From NCBI RefSeq assembly GCF_914767665.1, contig NC_059505.1, positions 33,353,506 through 33,417,505 on the forward strand: a DNA stretch of 64,000 bases. Direction: 5' to 3'. Both the position numbers and the translations under genes were made by a program. Source of the DNA: Harmonia axyridis. Taxonomy: Eukaryota; Arthropoda; Insecta; Coleoptera; Coccinellidae. The stretch's first letter is position 1. The number at the start of each line of letters is the position of its first letter. Of this stretch, positions 11,480 through 22,789 are shown one piece after another. The notes under the pieces are model-generated. The model saw only the letters and a list, made by a program, of their open reading frames with translations, did no database searches and had not been told where the DNA came from.

Positions 11480-11745
11480 CCACAGATCTACCTTGTAGGT
11501 AGATCAATATAGCCCGTGGATCCGCATTGTCAGTAGATATACCTTGTAGGTAGATCTACATTGCCCATATATCCTCATTGCCCATAGATCCGTATTGCCC
11601 ATAGATCTGCATTGACCGCGCAGATCTACCTTGTAGGTAGATCAATGAAGCCTATAGATCTACATTTTAGGAATATAAATATAGCCCATAGATTTACCTT
11701 CTAGGTTGATGAATATAGCCCACACATCTATCTTTTAATTCATTC
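11480..11745. repeat. Hairpin minisatellite (TAGATCTACCTTGTAGGTAGATC-type units)
   Basis: Irregular units of about 25 to 50 bp repeat variants of GATCTACCTTGTAGGTAGATC, in which GATCTACC pairs with GGTAGATC across a 5-base loop. They are separated by AATATAGCCCATAGATC-like linkers. The array separates the two 0.6-kb duplicated units. Confidence 0.8.
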
Positions 11746-11856
11746 ATATACTGCATATCTTCTGTAAAATCGATATCGGACTAATATAAAGCGAGATACT
11801 AAGGTGGCATGAATACGCGTGAGCAACGCATACCCTGTATGTAATTTAATATATCG

Positions 11857-12435
11857 GAATAAATACCTCAATATATCAGAAACTCAGAAAACTAACTTCT
11901 AGCGCGCCAAACGACGTGACACAACTGATGACACTTGGAGAGCAAAACTTGCCAAACCTTGGATTTCAGCGACAGATACAAAAAATAATGAATATTCTGC
12001 TTATTATAAATTCGATAATTAGGAAAAATAACGAATTCCAAATATTCTCATTTGCATATTTAATCGGGAAACACTCAAATAAATATATTTCATTCAATAT
12101 AATATACATTCATAATGACATAGTAAAATTGTGGATTTGAAAATATATCACAATCTGAAAACGTAATTTAACCATGTTGTGGGCATGTTAAAATTGCGTA
12201 TACTCCCTCTATCTATGTTTATTACTCTATGGTCTAACCGTAACGTAACGAAGGTAGATTTAGAATCCTCACCATACTGGAAATCTTATAATTGAGAATA
12301 AGGAAGTGAGTATGAAAATAATGGAATGAAACTGAGAAGAAACGCACAAAACGAGCCAAGAACAGAAATTAACTAATCCAGGAGTTAATTATCGAAAATG
12401 ACCAGTAAGCACACACTTCCGGTCATTACAAATAG
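11857..12435 (+). repeat. Direct duplication of about 0.6 kb, right unit
   Basis: Second copy of 10845-11461, about 1.0 kb downstream and slightly shorter through small deletions. Confidence 0.85.
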
Positions 12436-12940
12436 GTAAGAATAACCGCAGAACGTGATCGTCGATGGATTCCTCGGATCCGCACAGTAAATCCATCACT
12501 TTATCGCTTTGGTAACCTCTACCAAACCGGACAGAATGAGATTTCCGAACGGCCTATCGGCTTTACGATTTGATGCCAATTTATTTCAATACGCCACCCT
12601 TCGAAATTCGACCAAGTTGAATTAATATCGAGCGGTAACCGATTGCGTTTCGGGTTTCGACTACTAATCTCATTAAAACTGGCCTGCTTCTCGGACAAAT
12701 TGTTTCGCAAAATGTCGTAGTCGATTCGCCCTCCCCGCCGACTGTGTCAAATTGCTTTAATAGAAAATTCGAATCGCGAAATTGAATTGTGTATTAATAG
12801 AGCTTTTATGCAAGAGGTTAAGCTGGTATTTGCACGGTTTGATGTTCTAGCTCTGGTCTCTATGGAGAACTACACCGGAAAGTATAGAACAGAAATTTCA
12901 GTTAGATAGGCTGGAAAGCAGTATTTCAGAACTGAACTCT
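12436..12940. other. GC-richer unassigned segment
   Basis: This stretch (strongest at 12440-12740) has clearly higher GC than its surroundings and no repeat partner in the window. It may be single-copy DNA. No product can be named. Confidence 0.35.
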
Positions 12941-12954
12941 GATCTTTTACCCTA

Positions 12955-13900
12955 TCCTTTTTAGTGCCTCTTCTAGTGAAGATTGGCAGCAACCATGGCA
13001 AATTCGGTGCTGTGAAACAACGTTTGGACATTCATTCCTGCCCAATCTGTTATATTTTTCATCCAATAGTAGAGATTCATAGCTTGACTTGATATTCGTG
13101 CTGAAAATTTTGGCGCCCAACGTGGGGCTCAAATTGATTTAGTTTTCTGAATTCTATTTTTTCATGTTGATTATTATTGGGGTGGATTTTAGTCATAATC
13201 ATATCAGTACCTTTCTGCATTAATCGTGTCCAGCATCCTCTCATTTAACACTTTATCTGTTCAAATAATCTTGAGCTTTCTTCGAAAGACATTCGCTTCA
13301 GAGTTGCCAACTTCAGTATTCAGGCTTCCATTCAATATAAAAGAACAGAGTTTATATAGCATTTAACCATTCACTGACGTTTTTTCATGTCCAAGGATGC
13401 GTTGCTTAGAAGTATCTTCATTCGCTTCAAAGCTGATCTAGCTCTATTCCAGATCTTATTTTGATGTCTGGGTGAATCTGACTGTCAATTATCCAGCATA
13501 CCAATTACTTGATTTCGTCCACTTGTTCTATGAACTGCTCCTCTAGAATCATGTTGGCTGTTATATTATTGGTCTTACAATCACCTTTGTCTTTTTTAGA
13601 TTAATTAACATACCGTGGTCTCGTCCTCCTGCCAGATAGCATCTATTATTATCTTTTATAAGGATTTCTCACTGTCTGTAAATATGATGATGTCGTCAGC
13701 AAATCTTATGCTGTTTAGCATCATCCTGTTTACTTGGATAACCTCATCGATATCCTTCAGTGCTTCCTTGAAAATTTCCTCAGAGTTGCTCCATATTCTG
13801 CTTAAAATTCCCAAGGAGATTAGCTACCATATTAGTATGTCTGACAATATCCATGGGAGCCTAAGTTCGTGAGGATTTAGAACTGACTTGGCTGTTTCTA
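12955..13900 (-). pseudogene. RTE-like non-LTR retrotransposon fragment (RT to C-terminus)
   Basis: Reading the minus strand from 13900 down: FKEALKDIDEVIQV, then IRFADDIIIFTDSEKSL carrying the FADD catalytic motif of reverse transcriptase (about 13700). Next come a thumb-like segment, YINSVLLYWMEAWILK (about 13340) and a C-terminal MKNITDWAGMNVQTLFHSTE block (about 13040). These blocks and their order match RTE-type endonuclease-reverse transcriptases. Stops and frameshifts are frequent. The endonuclease half is absent. A foreign stretch containing a tRNA-Lys-like primer site interrupts it near 13108. Confidence 0.75.
13108..13129 (+). other. Primer-binding-site-like sequence (tRNA-Lys)
   Basis: The sequence TGGCGCCCAACGTGGGGCTC is complementary to the 3' end of eukaryotic tRNA-Lys, the usual primer site just inside the 5' LTR of some retroelements. 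No LTR is recognisable upstream. It may be a scrap of an LTR element inserted into the RTE copy. A related site lies near 54160 on the other strand. Confidence 0.4.
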
Positions 13901-15377
13901 TGATTTACAATGTATGAAAATTCATCTGCCAATATATCCTTGTGGTACAAAAGATAGCTAAAAGATCTGTGTCTTGAAAAACTTCTCTAATCTTTTCACT
14001 TAGGCCAGTTCGAGCGTATTCCTCCAGAAGGATCCCTTATATCTGAACTTTTCGATGCTCTTTTTGCAAGTTCATTAGCTTGTCCAATACATCTATGCCT
14101 TTAGCAAATAGCTTTAGCTATCAAATTTTAAGATTCCCTTTGATGTTCCTTTTAACAAACTCTTGAGCACACCTAGATACTCTTACGCCCACTGATTTTG
14201 GTTGAACTTTGTGTCAAATGAATGACTTGGTGAGTTCTAATGACCATTGCAAAGGATGTTTCTAAATTGTCGGCATTATATTCAAAGGTTTAGCCATGAG
14301 CTTTGATTCTTATTGTTCAATATTTTCATGTGTCTTGTTGGATTAACGATCCATTCTTTCTACTTAGGATGATTTCTGTTGCAAACTCACGTTTGAAATT
14401 AATAGTGATATTTGACGATACTGATTCGGAACACCAAAATCCAAAAAAGAGATGCTTCGGAAATTACAATATAAACCATATTAAAAAGAATATCGAAAAT
14501 AAATTGGGCTGATCATTCTTTCTTATTTTATGCAGTTGTTCTTTCATTGTTAGTTTTAAGCTTAATGATTTCGGTATTGGATTTTTTGATCTTCACAGTC
14601 CAAATCTAATCAATTAATTTTCAATCCTAGGAATCGATCGATCAGATTGGAAAAAATGTAACTAGCCAAGTCTAAACCCTAAAGTCAAGAAATTCCTTGA
14701 TTTAAATAGCATAATTGTTCTAGACAAGACATCGTCCTTCACCCTGTATACGCGTAAATAGATAGGTATGTGTTTATACGTATATACCTCAATGTATATT
14801 ACTATAAAGTAGGAGTTTTGTCGGACGTGAAGGAATATGAAGTAATTTATGCGTATTTAATATTTAATAACCACTTTCATTATAATATTGCTAGTTTAAC
14901 ACAAACATCTTGTCATTATCGAGAGAATTATCACGGTGTGGGTTGTCGTACAACTGTTGTTTATGTCTCTTTCGAAGATTTACTTACATGTCTTATGAAT
15001 GCGAATATTCCATTGAGTTCCCCCATTGTAAATCTTCAAAACTGTTTGAGCCTATACCAAAAAGTTAACAGTAAATGAGCTTTTTTAGCAATTACATATC
15101 AGTCGTAAAAGAATTACGGCCTTTGTCCATATTTTGAAATATGAATTTTTAATGAAGATTGAAACATTTGTTTTTGAGCACTCGTTCTAGGAACAGAGTA
15201 ATTTATCGAATGTTTAGGCAAATATGGTCTTAAAAGTTTGACTCGACGTTGAGGAAATCGTGGATGAATTCAATTTCATCTGTATGTCCGTAAGCACGAT
15301 AACTCTTGAACGGAAAAATTCAGGAAATTTAAATTTCACAGCGACTAAATTCCCAAGAGCTAGGCTAAGTTTGACAT
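13901..15377. other. No supported gene
   Basis: 13901-14300 may be further degenerate retrotransposon sequence, but no motif is firm. A 102-codon ORF at 14770-15078 shows no family features and has AT-driven composition. Confidence 0.3.
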
Positions 15378-15540
15378 ATGAGGTGTACAACTTTCTTTCC
15401 GCCGTTTTGCAATAGATGAATGTAGCGGTAAATAGTAGTCGAAATAAATAGATCGTAGATGTCATACAAAAAGCTTTGGTATTTGTAAACATAACGCCAT
15501 CGAAATATTAGTCGATTTGTGTCTGCATGATAAAGTTATT

Positions 15541-15945
15541 TCTCTAATTCTGTGGTTATTCCGTTCATTCTTCCACATCTTGTAGAACAAAATCGTGCGA
15601 GAATATATCAGAAACGCACAGTTTTCATGGTTATATTTTATTATTCTATGTTGGAACTCCGAACTTTCCGCCACGGCTTTATCTGTCAATTCATCAATTT
15701 GCCTTAAAGAAATCAGTTCTGCCAACCAACATTTTTCAATGCAAAAATCACTAAATTATATTTATGGAAATATTTCATTAATTTCAATGAGAATGCAATG
15801 AATTAGAGAAAATAATGTATAATACTCGTACAGAAGGCTCATTCTACCACTCGTTCATTCCAAAACTCGCCACTTCGTGGCTCGTTTTTGAATTTTGAAC
15901 TCGTGGAAGAATATCAATGCCTTCTGCACTTGTATTATAAATAAC
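15541..15945. mobile_element. 405-bp hairpin-ended element, copy 1 (TATT duplication)
   Basis: It begins TCTCTAATTCTGTGG and ends TTATAAATAAC, flanked by TATT at 15537-15540 and 15946-15949. A copy of exactly the same length sits at 32105-32509, about 98 percent identical and also flanked by TATT, in an unrelated host element. The last 130 bases fold as a long hairpin: TATAATACTCGTACAGAAGG near 15822 pairs with CCTTCTGCACTTGTATTATA near 15920. On the minus strand both copies keep an open frame beginning MAELISLRQIDELTDKAVAE. No terminal inverted repeats of the usual kind are present. Confidence 0.88.
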
Positions 15946-15958
15946 TATTTCGATTGAA

Positions 15959-16870
15959 CATGTCAACTCACGAGCCAAATTCTCGTCATTTGTGGAAGGT
16001 TTCAATTTTCTGCTTATATATGAATAAATCTGCGACTGAGGCTCATTGAATGCTCTAAAATACCTATGGTGAGGCCGCTATTAGTGAAAGAACGTTCCGA
16101 TAGTGGTGTAAGGTTTTTGAAGATGCAGAATTGGAGGCATTACTCTATCAAGACTCGTGTCAAACGAAACAACAATTGGCAGTGACGCAACAAGTCAATT
16201 TAAAACGCCTGAAAGTCATGTGAATGACTCAGAAACAAGGAAATTAGGTGCCGTACAAGTTGAAGCCGAGAGATGTTGAACGGCATTTGTTGTTTGCTTG
16301 TGATTTGTGAACAGCTGCTTGCAAGGCAAAGACGGAAGGGATTTCTGATCGTATTGTGGGTGGAGTCGAAGAATGGGTTCATTACGATAATCTCAAGCGC
16401 AGAAAACCATGGGGATATTCCAGCAATGCTTCCACGTCTACGGCCAAACCGAATATTCACGGTTCCAAGGTCATGCTCAGTATTTGGTGGTACCAGCTCG
16501 GCGTAGTGTATTACAAGTTGGTAAAACCGACTAAAAGAAATACAGGCGATCGTTATCGAACGCAATTAATGCGAGAGACATGAAGTGATTTTACAGAATG
16601 ACAATACTCGACCCCATATTGCGAAAATGGTCAAGACAAACTTGGAAACATTAAAATGGAAAGTCGTATCCTACCCGCTGAATTCTACAGACTTGCTCCC
16701 TCTGACTTTCACTTGCTTCGGCCTGGCTGACCAGCACTTCCGGTCTTATGAAGAAGTAAAAAATTGGATCGCTTCAAAAGATGACCAGTTTTTTCAACGC
16801 GGGATTCGTACGCTGCCAAAAAAATATGGGAGAAAGTAGTGACCATCGATGGACAATACTTTGAATCATA
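15959..16870 (+). pseudogene. Mos1-type mariner transposase pseudogene (copy D)
   Basis: The start at about 15959 reads MSTHEPNSRHLWKVSIF. Later blocks are VTQQVNLKRLKVM, LPRLRPNRIFTV (shifted frame), the MLSIWWYQLGVVYYKLVKPT block (about 16470), VILQNDNTRPHIAKMVKTNL with the second catalytic position reading NDN (about 16590), and the ADQHFRSYEEVKNWI and KDDQFFQRGIRTLPKK C-terminal blocks in one frame (16720-16839). Internal deletions have removed part of the DNA-binding domain near 16105. It is broken by several frameshifts. Confidence 0.87.
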
Positions 16871-16942
16871 AATCTATAACCAGTTTCTTACTATAAAGCC
16901 TCGAATTTCGGCAAAAACGGCGGAAGCAAAGTTGAACGCCTA

Positions 16943-17654
16943 TGTATCAGAATCATTGCGTTCACCACGCAACAAATACAAACTTTTTTTAAGACACCAT
17001 GTATAATAAATTCAATCAACAATTCAATGCCATACGCAACCCTGAAATTATATAGAAGTTTCTGTTTCATACTATCAACGCCGAATACAAAACCCAGAAG
17101 ATTGAGACGTCAGAAAGATAAAATCAGAAGTCGAGAATGATGTCTTAACCACGAAATTTGAATTTTAATTGTCACCCAAACAAAAAGCAGCTTTTCGTCC
17201 CAATAAAGCTTTGTTGTCTTATCTGCCGACATGTTTCCAACTAATTAGGAATGGTCTAAGATAATTGTGGACTTCTCTGAAGATTCCAAGAGCGTTTCTA
17301 AATGGGTATCCGGGTATGTTGTTCTTCTTATCTCGGATACATATAAAAGGCGGCTATATTTTCGGTAGTACCCGAATCTTTGAAACCAGTTCCATAAATA
17401 CCTGTATAATATGTAAGAAATATACGAACAACGAGATCGTTAAATGAGGGGCATCAGATAGAGGGCAGGACTATGGAACCTGATACTTAGAACTTCGATG
17501 CCACGAGCTTTAATAAACAACAATGAAGGGAATGTGTTCGTAGGTTTACCTCCTTTTTTTTTGACAATTCGATGAGAGCATCATCTTTTAATTCTTACTG
17601 ATGAGCGGGGTGGAGAAGATTGACTTTTTATGTTGAAATATATCTTGTCGTGTA
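16943..17654. other. Unassigned sequence
   Basis: No gene or repeat partner was recognised. Confidence 0.35.
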
Positions 17655-18631
17655 TAATGGAGAGGTTTCATTTTGATGTAAAAATAACGAGTATATTCTA
17701 AGAGAAATCAATGTATGTTTATTTCATTGTGAAGAGGATGGTATGCCATTAACGATGGAAAACGATATCAGCCAAATGGCTGCCAATGCCATATTCTTTT
17801 CATGAAATTTTCGATGACCAATTCGCACATTTGGGGATGTATGTTCTCGATAACTTCACGAACTCCATCTTTAAGACATTGAATCGATTGTTCGATTGAA
17901 GAGCATTGGCAATATTGGCATAGACCTTCTATTCCACGAGGCCTCAAAGAAAAAGGTCTAGATGTGTTAATTCACAAGATCTCGGTGGCCAGTTATGATC
18001 TTGTGATCTTCTCATCGAGAAATAACATAACTAGGAAATCTTACAAATTAAAGATTGTTTCGTAGCTTGGGGCACTAAATTAAAGTCGTCCACATCAATA
18101 TCTTCCAATTCTGGCCTTAAATAAATCATTAATCATACCATTTACAGTTGCATCAGCCTCATAATGAATAAGTAAAGTCCAATCACACCTCCAGTTCAAA
18201 AACGACACCAAACAATATTCAGCAAACATTCTTGGATTTTCCGATCCCTAATGCCACAATTCTGTTGATTACCTTAACCTCATCACTAAAGATATTTTTC
18301 GATGAAACCTTTAAAACTCATCAAGGGCCCAATCAGCCAAGATCCGTGATCGACCTGTTTGAATTCTTGTGTTGAGTGAACTTAAAAGCCTCAAGACCTG
18401 ACTGAAGATTTATGCAAAATTCGATATGATATCGTTTGTGGAATGCCTTATTCCAAAAATTAATGAGGAATCAACAAACCTGGGTTTTCGTCAACACTAC
18501 AGGCTACACAACAGCAATATTCTGAGTTGTTCTTGAGCGAAGCACATGGTTTCGATTCTTCACATCAGTAACTTGTCCCAGCAACTCAAATATTTCCACC
18601 AGTTTCACTATTGCCGGCCGACAAGATCTTT
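17655..18631 (-). pseudogene. DD41D-like transposase pseudogene, second family
   Basis: The lower edge carries GAGGTTTCATTTTGA, which recurs at about 46740 beside another copy and is likely the terminal repeat of this family. On the minus strand the N-terminus is readable: PAIVKLVEIFELLGQVTDVK, then NRNHVLRSRTTQNIAVV. A ruined catalytic domain follows, with IVALGI.KSKN, a WPPRSCELTHLDLFLWG-like block (about 17990) and a C-terminal regulatory tail near 17770. Fragments of the same family lie at 25476-25700, 46850-47195, 59936-60037 and 61622-61860. It is heavily mutated and cut at 18632 by the palindromic array. Confidence 0.65.
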
Positions 18632-19668
18632 TTTCGGCAACCGTCCGGGAAGTGCTCACTTCCCGGACGCTTTTTCTCTGAGAAAGTAGCATTTCCCGGC
18701 CTAGTCCGGAAAGTACGTACTTCCAGGACTAGGCCGGAAAAGAATCATAGAATCCATAGCAACCGAGATAACGGCTGACAGTTCATATGAAATTAGTTGT
18801 CAAAAATTTGCATGTTTTTTTATCGCAATCGCAATAAAATATGGAAAGCAGCAGCAATAGTCTTATTTTGCATGGTTGCCGAAAAAATATTGTACGCAAC
18901 ACGCCCGAAAATGGTTTTTTTGGACTCACAGACTTCCAGGACTCGCTTGTTACGTAAATTACTATTACGTAACAAGACCGGAAAATAGGGTTTTTTTGGA
19001 CGAATAGACAAAATTCCAGGACGAGCGTAAGCGAGTCCTGGAAGTCTGTGAGTCCAAAAAAACCATTTTCGGGCGTGTTGCGTACAATATTTTTTCGGCA
19101 ACCATGTAAAATAACACTATCGCTGCTGCTTTCCTTATTTTATTGTGATTGCGATAAAAAAACATGCAAATTTTTGACAACTAATTTCATATGAACTGTC
19201 AGCCTTTATCTCCGTTGCTATGGATTCTATGATGCTTTTCCGGCCTAGTCCGGGAAGTACGTACTTTCCGGCCTAGTCCGGAAAGTACGTACTTCCCGGA
19301 CTAGGCCGGAAAAGAATCACGTCGTTCGTGTCATTGTGAATATGAAAATCTTGGAAGGGATATTTTTAATAAATGCAGTTGATCATTACCATAGCAACCG
19401 AGATAACGGCTGACAGTTCATATGAAATTAGTTGTCAAAAAGTCGCTTGTTTTTGATCGAAATCGCAATAAAATATGGAAAGCTGCAGCGATAGTGTTAT
19501 TCTACACGGTTGCCGAAAAAATATTGTACGCAACACGCCCGAAAATGGTTTTTTTGGACTCCAGACTCCAGACTTCCAGGACTCGCTTACGCTCGTCCTG
19601 GAATTTTGTCTATTCGTCCAAAAAAACCTCATTTTCCGGACTTGTTACGTAAATTACTATTACGATGA
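18632..19668. repeat. Palindromic array of three 250-bp units with CCGG-rich hairpins
   Basis: Units at about 18742-18984 (plus), 18960-19233 (minus) and 19390-19668 (plus) share more than 90 percent identity by eye. The first two form an inverted repeat with arms 18742-18949 and 19029-19233. Hairpin blocks made of TTCCGGCCTAGTCCGG and its complement joined by AAGTACGTACTT lie at 18694-18739 and 19237-19315; the second is an almost perfect palindrome of about 78 bp. Units end at GTTACGTAAATTACTATTACG. Each unit keeps an open frame through the shared block NKI.KAAAIVLF and YATRPKMVFLD, ending at the same GLVT stop in units 2 and 3. Confidence 0.88.
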
Positions 19669-21315
19669 CTTAAAAGTGCTTTAGTTTGGCGAATTGTAAC
19701 AGCAAAATTTTTACCAACAATATTATTGTTTGGTAAATTCTCAATACGAGATATAATGTACAGGGTGATTCATAAATAGATATGTTCTCCTCCAGCCAAA
19801 ACTAAAGAATTTTTCAATAAAATTTACCCCTCTGGCCCTCTGTAGAAAAAACCCTTGAAAGGAGAAAAAAATTCAACAATTTTGATATTATTTCTAATCA
19901 ACTGATGACAGCATCAGCGCAAAATTTGACAGAAATGATAACCTTGTTGAAACAATCATAGCATTATATTTCCAACCCCCTTCTCTACTTATGAGTGGTT
20001 GAAATCTTCAACCCCTAGCAGTATTTGCCTCAGAACTTTTCGATGGATAGAGACATTGGAAAAATAGTAGTACCAGAGAACAACTCATTAAATTTTTTTA
20101 ACTGTTTTTCATTTTGTCTCAAAAGCGATAGTTTTCGGGGCTATAATTCAAAAATTCAACTAATAGTTATTTTTCTACTTCTGCTATTTCAAGTAAGTAC
20201 TCTTTTCTTTTTGTATATTGAATATCTCTACCACGATCTTCAAATACCTACATAGGTTTTGATTATTTGATTTGGAATTCGAAACTACCAGTAATATGTA
20301 TATGTCGGAGGTCAAACATGAGAGGATGAATTTTTTTATGTCCTGCTATATTTCGTGATATAAAAAAATCATAAACCGTCATGTAAAATAAGCAGTATTT
20401 CTGTTTCGAGGTTATGTTCAAATCTGTTTAGTTTCCACAAACTGATAATTGGTCACAACAGTTGCAGACCTACCTTTTCATCTGTCATAATGTCAAAAGA
20501 CAATGATGAATCAGATACCAGAACAATGAAATGTCCCATAAAATAACAACAGAGGAATAATAAAGGTTGTTAGCTCGGCTACACCTCTGAATCGAGCTGG
20601 GTTCACGCTTTTTTTCGAGAATTCTTAGAACGAATTTTTGGGATGCCTCAAAACAGGTACAAATGTAGACATCTGTTTGAGACCAGTTAACCTGACGATT
20701 TAATAAAGTCGTTGTTTTATTTTATGGATGGCTCGTTTCCTTTTATGCTTTTAATTAGATGATCTTTAACACTCAAACGTTCCACGGTTTTAATGAACAA
20801 CTCTTAAGTATCAATTAATACTTTGTGCATATATTAAAGCCGAAAGTTCTGGTTATATTACTTAAGTAGGGAAAATATGGTCAAGGTGAGGGAATTAAAT
20901 GGATTCTAAGATCTCGGTTAAGTTAAGTGGTTCTTAGTCGAATTTTTTTCTTTTCGAAAAAACGTAACTTATGATCATTCAGAGTGTTTATATGTTACAC
21001 CACTGTTATTGGATTAACTTTTTGTGCATTCTTTTCCATCAGCTGCTCATTAGCGCTTAGCATAGATCCTCTAAAATTTCAGGTTGATCTCAATAAAGCT
21101 ACATATGACGTGGTCACCTAGCCAGATACATAGACTTCCAAAAACTGCTTGGAATTAAATAAAAAAAGTGCAATAATGAAATTTGAATTAAGGTGCAGTT
21201 AAGCATAAAAATATGAAGAAAAGGCTGTCACTAAATGAGGATTGTGGGATTAGCCCGCCACGGTTATCCACAAGAAATGTTGCATGAAGCTTGAAGTAGT
21301 TACACTTCAACTAAA
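19669..21315. other. No supported gene
   Basis: AT-rich sequence with one TACAGGGTGATTCAT motif at 19761, the kind of end seen on other small repeats here, but with no partner found. A 76-codon ORF at 20025 has no motif. Confidence 0.35.
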
Positions 21316-22104
21316 GGGTGTTTTTTTTTAGAGCTATAGAACTTTAACAAAACAACGATGGATTATTCGATTGGCATAAATTTTATTTATCCGCAAGATA
21401 ATCTTGTTGCATTACATTTCAAATATGATTTCTGGCATATGACCGCCACGGCTGGCTCGGATGTAGTCCAATCTGGACGTCCAATTTTCGATGACCTTCT
21501 CCAACATTTGTGGCCGTATATCGGCAATAACACGGCGAATGTTGTCTTACAAATGGTCAAGGGTTTGTGGCTTATCCGCATAGACCAATGACTTTACATA
21601 GCCCCACAGAAAGAAGTCTAGCGGTGTTAAATCACAAGATTTTGGAGGCCAATTCACAGGCTCAAAACGTGAAATTAGGCGGTCACCAAACGTGTCTTTC
21701 AATAAATCGATTGTGGCACGAGCTGTGTGACATGTTGCGCCATTTTGTTTGAACCACAGCTCCTGGACATCATTGTTGTTCAATTGAGGATTGAAAAAGT
21801 TAGTAATCATGGCTCTATACCGATCACTATTGACTGTAACGTTCTGGCCATCATCGTTTTTGAAGAAGTACGGACCAATGATTCCACCAGCCCATAAAGC
21901 GCACCAAACAGTCAGTTTTTCTGGATGTAACGGTGTTTCGACATACACTTGAGGATTAGCTTCACTCCAAATGCGGCAGTTTTGTTTGTTTATGATGAAT
22001 TGCCAAACCAAACTGAGAATAAATCACTAGACAGCTGTTAAATCGGTCGCCATCTTCAACAGTAATGCCAACTTAAAGTTATATACCTCGAAAAAAAAAC
22101 ACCC
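21316..22104 (-). mobile_element. DD41D (rosa-like) mariner, internally deleted copy 1
   Basis: The ends GGGTGTTTTTTTTTAGAGCT and (reverse complement of right) GGGTGTTTTTTTTTCGAGGT are inverted repeats. The untranslated leader TATATACCTCG...CAACTTAAAGTT matches copies at 37735 and 56800. The part coding for the DNA-binding domain and the first catalytic residue is deleted. Confidence 0.88.
21412..22000 (-). pseudogene. DD41D transposase pseudogene, copy 1
   Basis: The open stretch holds NKQNCRIWSEANPQVYVETP, WCALWAGGIIGPYFFKNDDG, the catalytic block with N in place of D (KQNGATCHTAR), and the third aspartate in CDLTPLDFFLWGYVKSLVY. A stop replaces the Glu after QTLDHL, then the tail ending MPEIIF follows. 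In the intact sister block I count 41 residues between the second and third aspartates, which fits the DD41D class known from rosa-type elements. The missing N-terminus and the D-to-N change make it inactive. Confidence 0.85.
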
Positions 22105-22304
22105 GTTACTATAAACATGCAAACGCAAACGCTTTATTTTCGAGATTTTTTGTAGTCCTACTTCTTTTGTGATTATTATATGAGTTTATGAAATCTTTAT
22201 GGAATATTGCTACAAATCAGGGAAATGAGCACCAACATTAATAATTAATTTATTCATCAAAGATTAATAACTGGATTTCTATGATTATATAACTCATATT
22301 CTGA
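22105..22304. other. Short unassigned spacer
   Basis: No feature was recognised. Confidence 0.3.
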
Positions 22305-22650
22305 TGAACCAATAGAATCCGTGAAATTCCCATAGTTACTTCGTATTGATAAGTGAATATACCCATTCTTGGACGTTCGCCAAAAAAATAAAAGTCAAGC
22401 TCAGTGAAATGTCATTGAATTATCAAAATGCAGTGCTTTGGTTATAGTTATTGAAATTATTCGTTATATAATCGTAACGAATACCAACTCGAGCATAGAC
22501 AATATTCTATTATAGGAACCTCTTCACTCGACGTAGTTCGCGAAACACCCCTCGAGCTGCGCTCTCGTGATATTTCGCGAACTACGTCTCGTGAATCGGT
22601 GTATATTAAAATTATGTTTATGCTCTTGTGATATTATAACTGATAATTCA
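22305..22650 (-). repeat. Dispersed repeat, about 0.4 kb, copy 2
   Basis: Reverse-orientation copy of 8006-8395. It contains extra GACGTAGTTCGCGAAA and TTTCGCGAACTACGTC blocks that can pair with each other at 22530-22590, so this end of the element can fold back. Confidence 0.75.
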
Positions 22651-22789
22651 ATTTTCCTGAGGATTTCGATATAACTGCTTGAAATTTTATCTCGAAATCG
22701 GTAGCAGATATAAGACAAAACTACAAAAAATTTTTTTTTAATTTAGTATCAAATCGAAGTTTTTTTAATATTTTTCAATACTGCCATTG

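Larger units (their letters stand above)
15378..16942 (+). mobile_element. Mos1-type mariner copy D, split by a 405-bp element
   Basis: The left end TGAGGTGTACAACTTTCTTT follows TA at 15376-15377. The right end (GGCGGAAGCAAAGTTGAACG) is its eroded inverted repeat. The 405-bp element at 15541-15945 lies in the leader between the terminal repeat and the start codon. Without it the copy is about 1.15 kb, somewhat shorter than expected because of deletions in the coding part. Confidence 0.88.

Noticed and set aside
11480..11745. Hairpin minisatellite as a CRISPR array
   Set aside because: Unit lengths and spacers vary, spacers are themselves repeats, and no cas genes exist.
14770..15078. 102-codon ORF on the plus strand
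   Set aside because: AT-rich composition, no motif, no repeat partner and no splice or poly(A) context; expected by chance.
15541..15945. Calling the 405-bp element a canonical Helitron
   Set aside because: It has a hairpin near one end, but the ends are not 5' TC with 3' CTRR between A and T, and a 4-bp TATT duplication is present.
18820..19101. Opposite-strand ORF of 93 codons through the palindromic array
   Set aside because: An inverted repeat that is open on one strand easily gives open frames on the other; the unit frame ending GLVT is the more consistent one.
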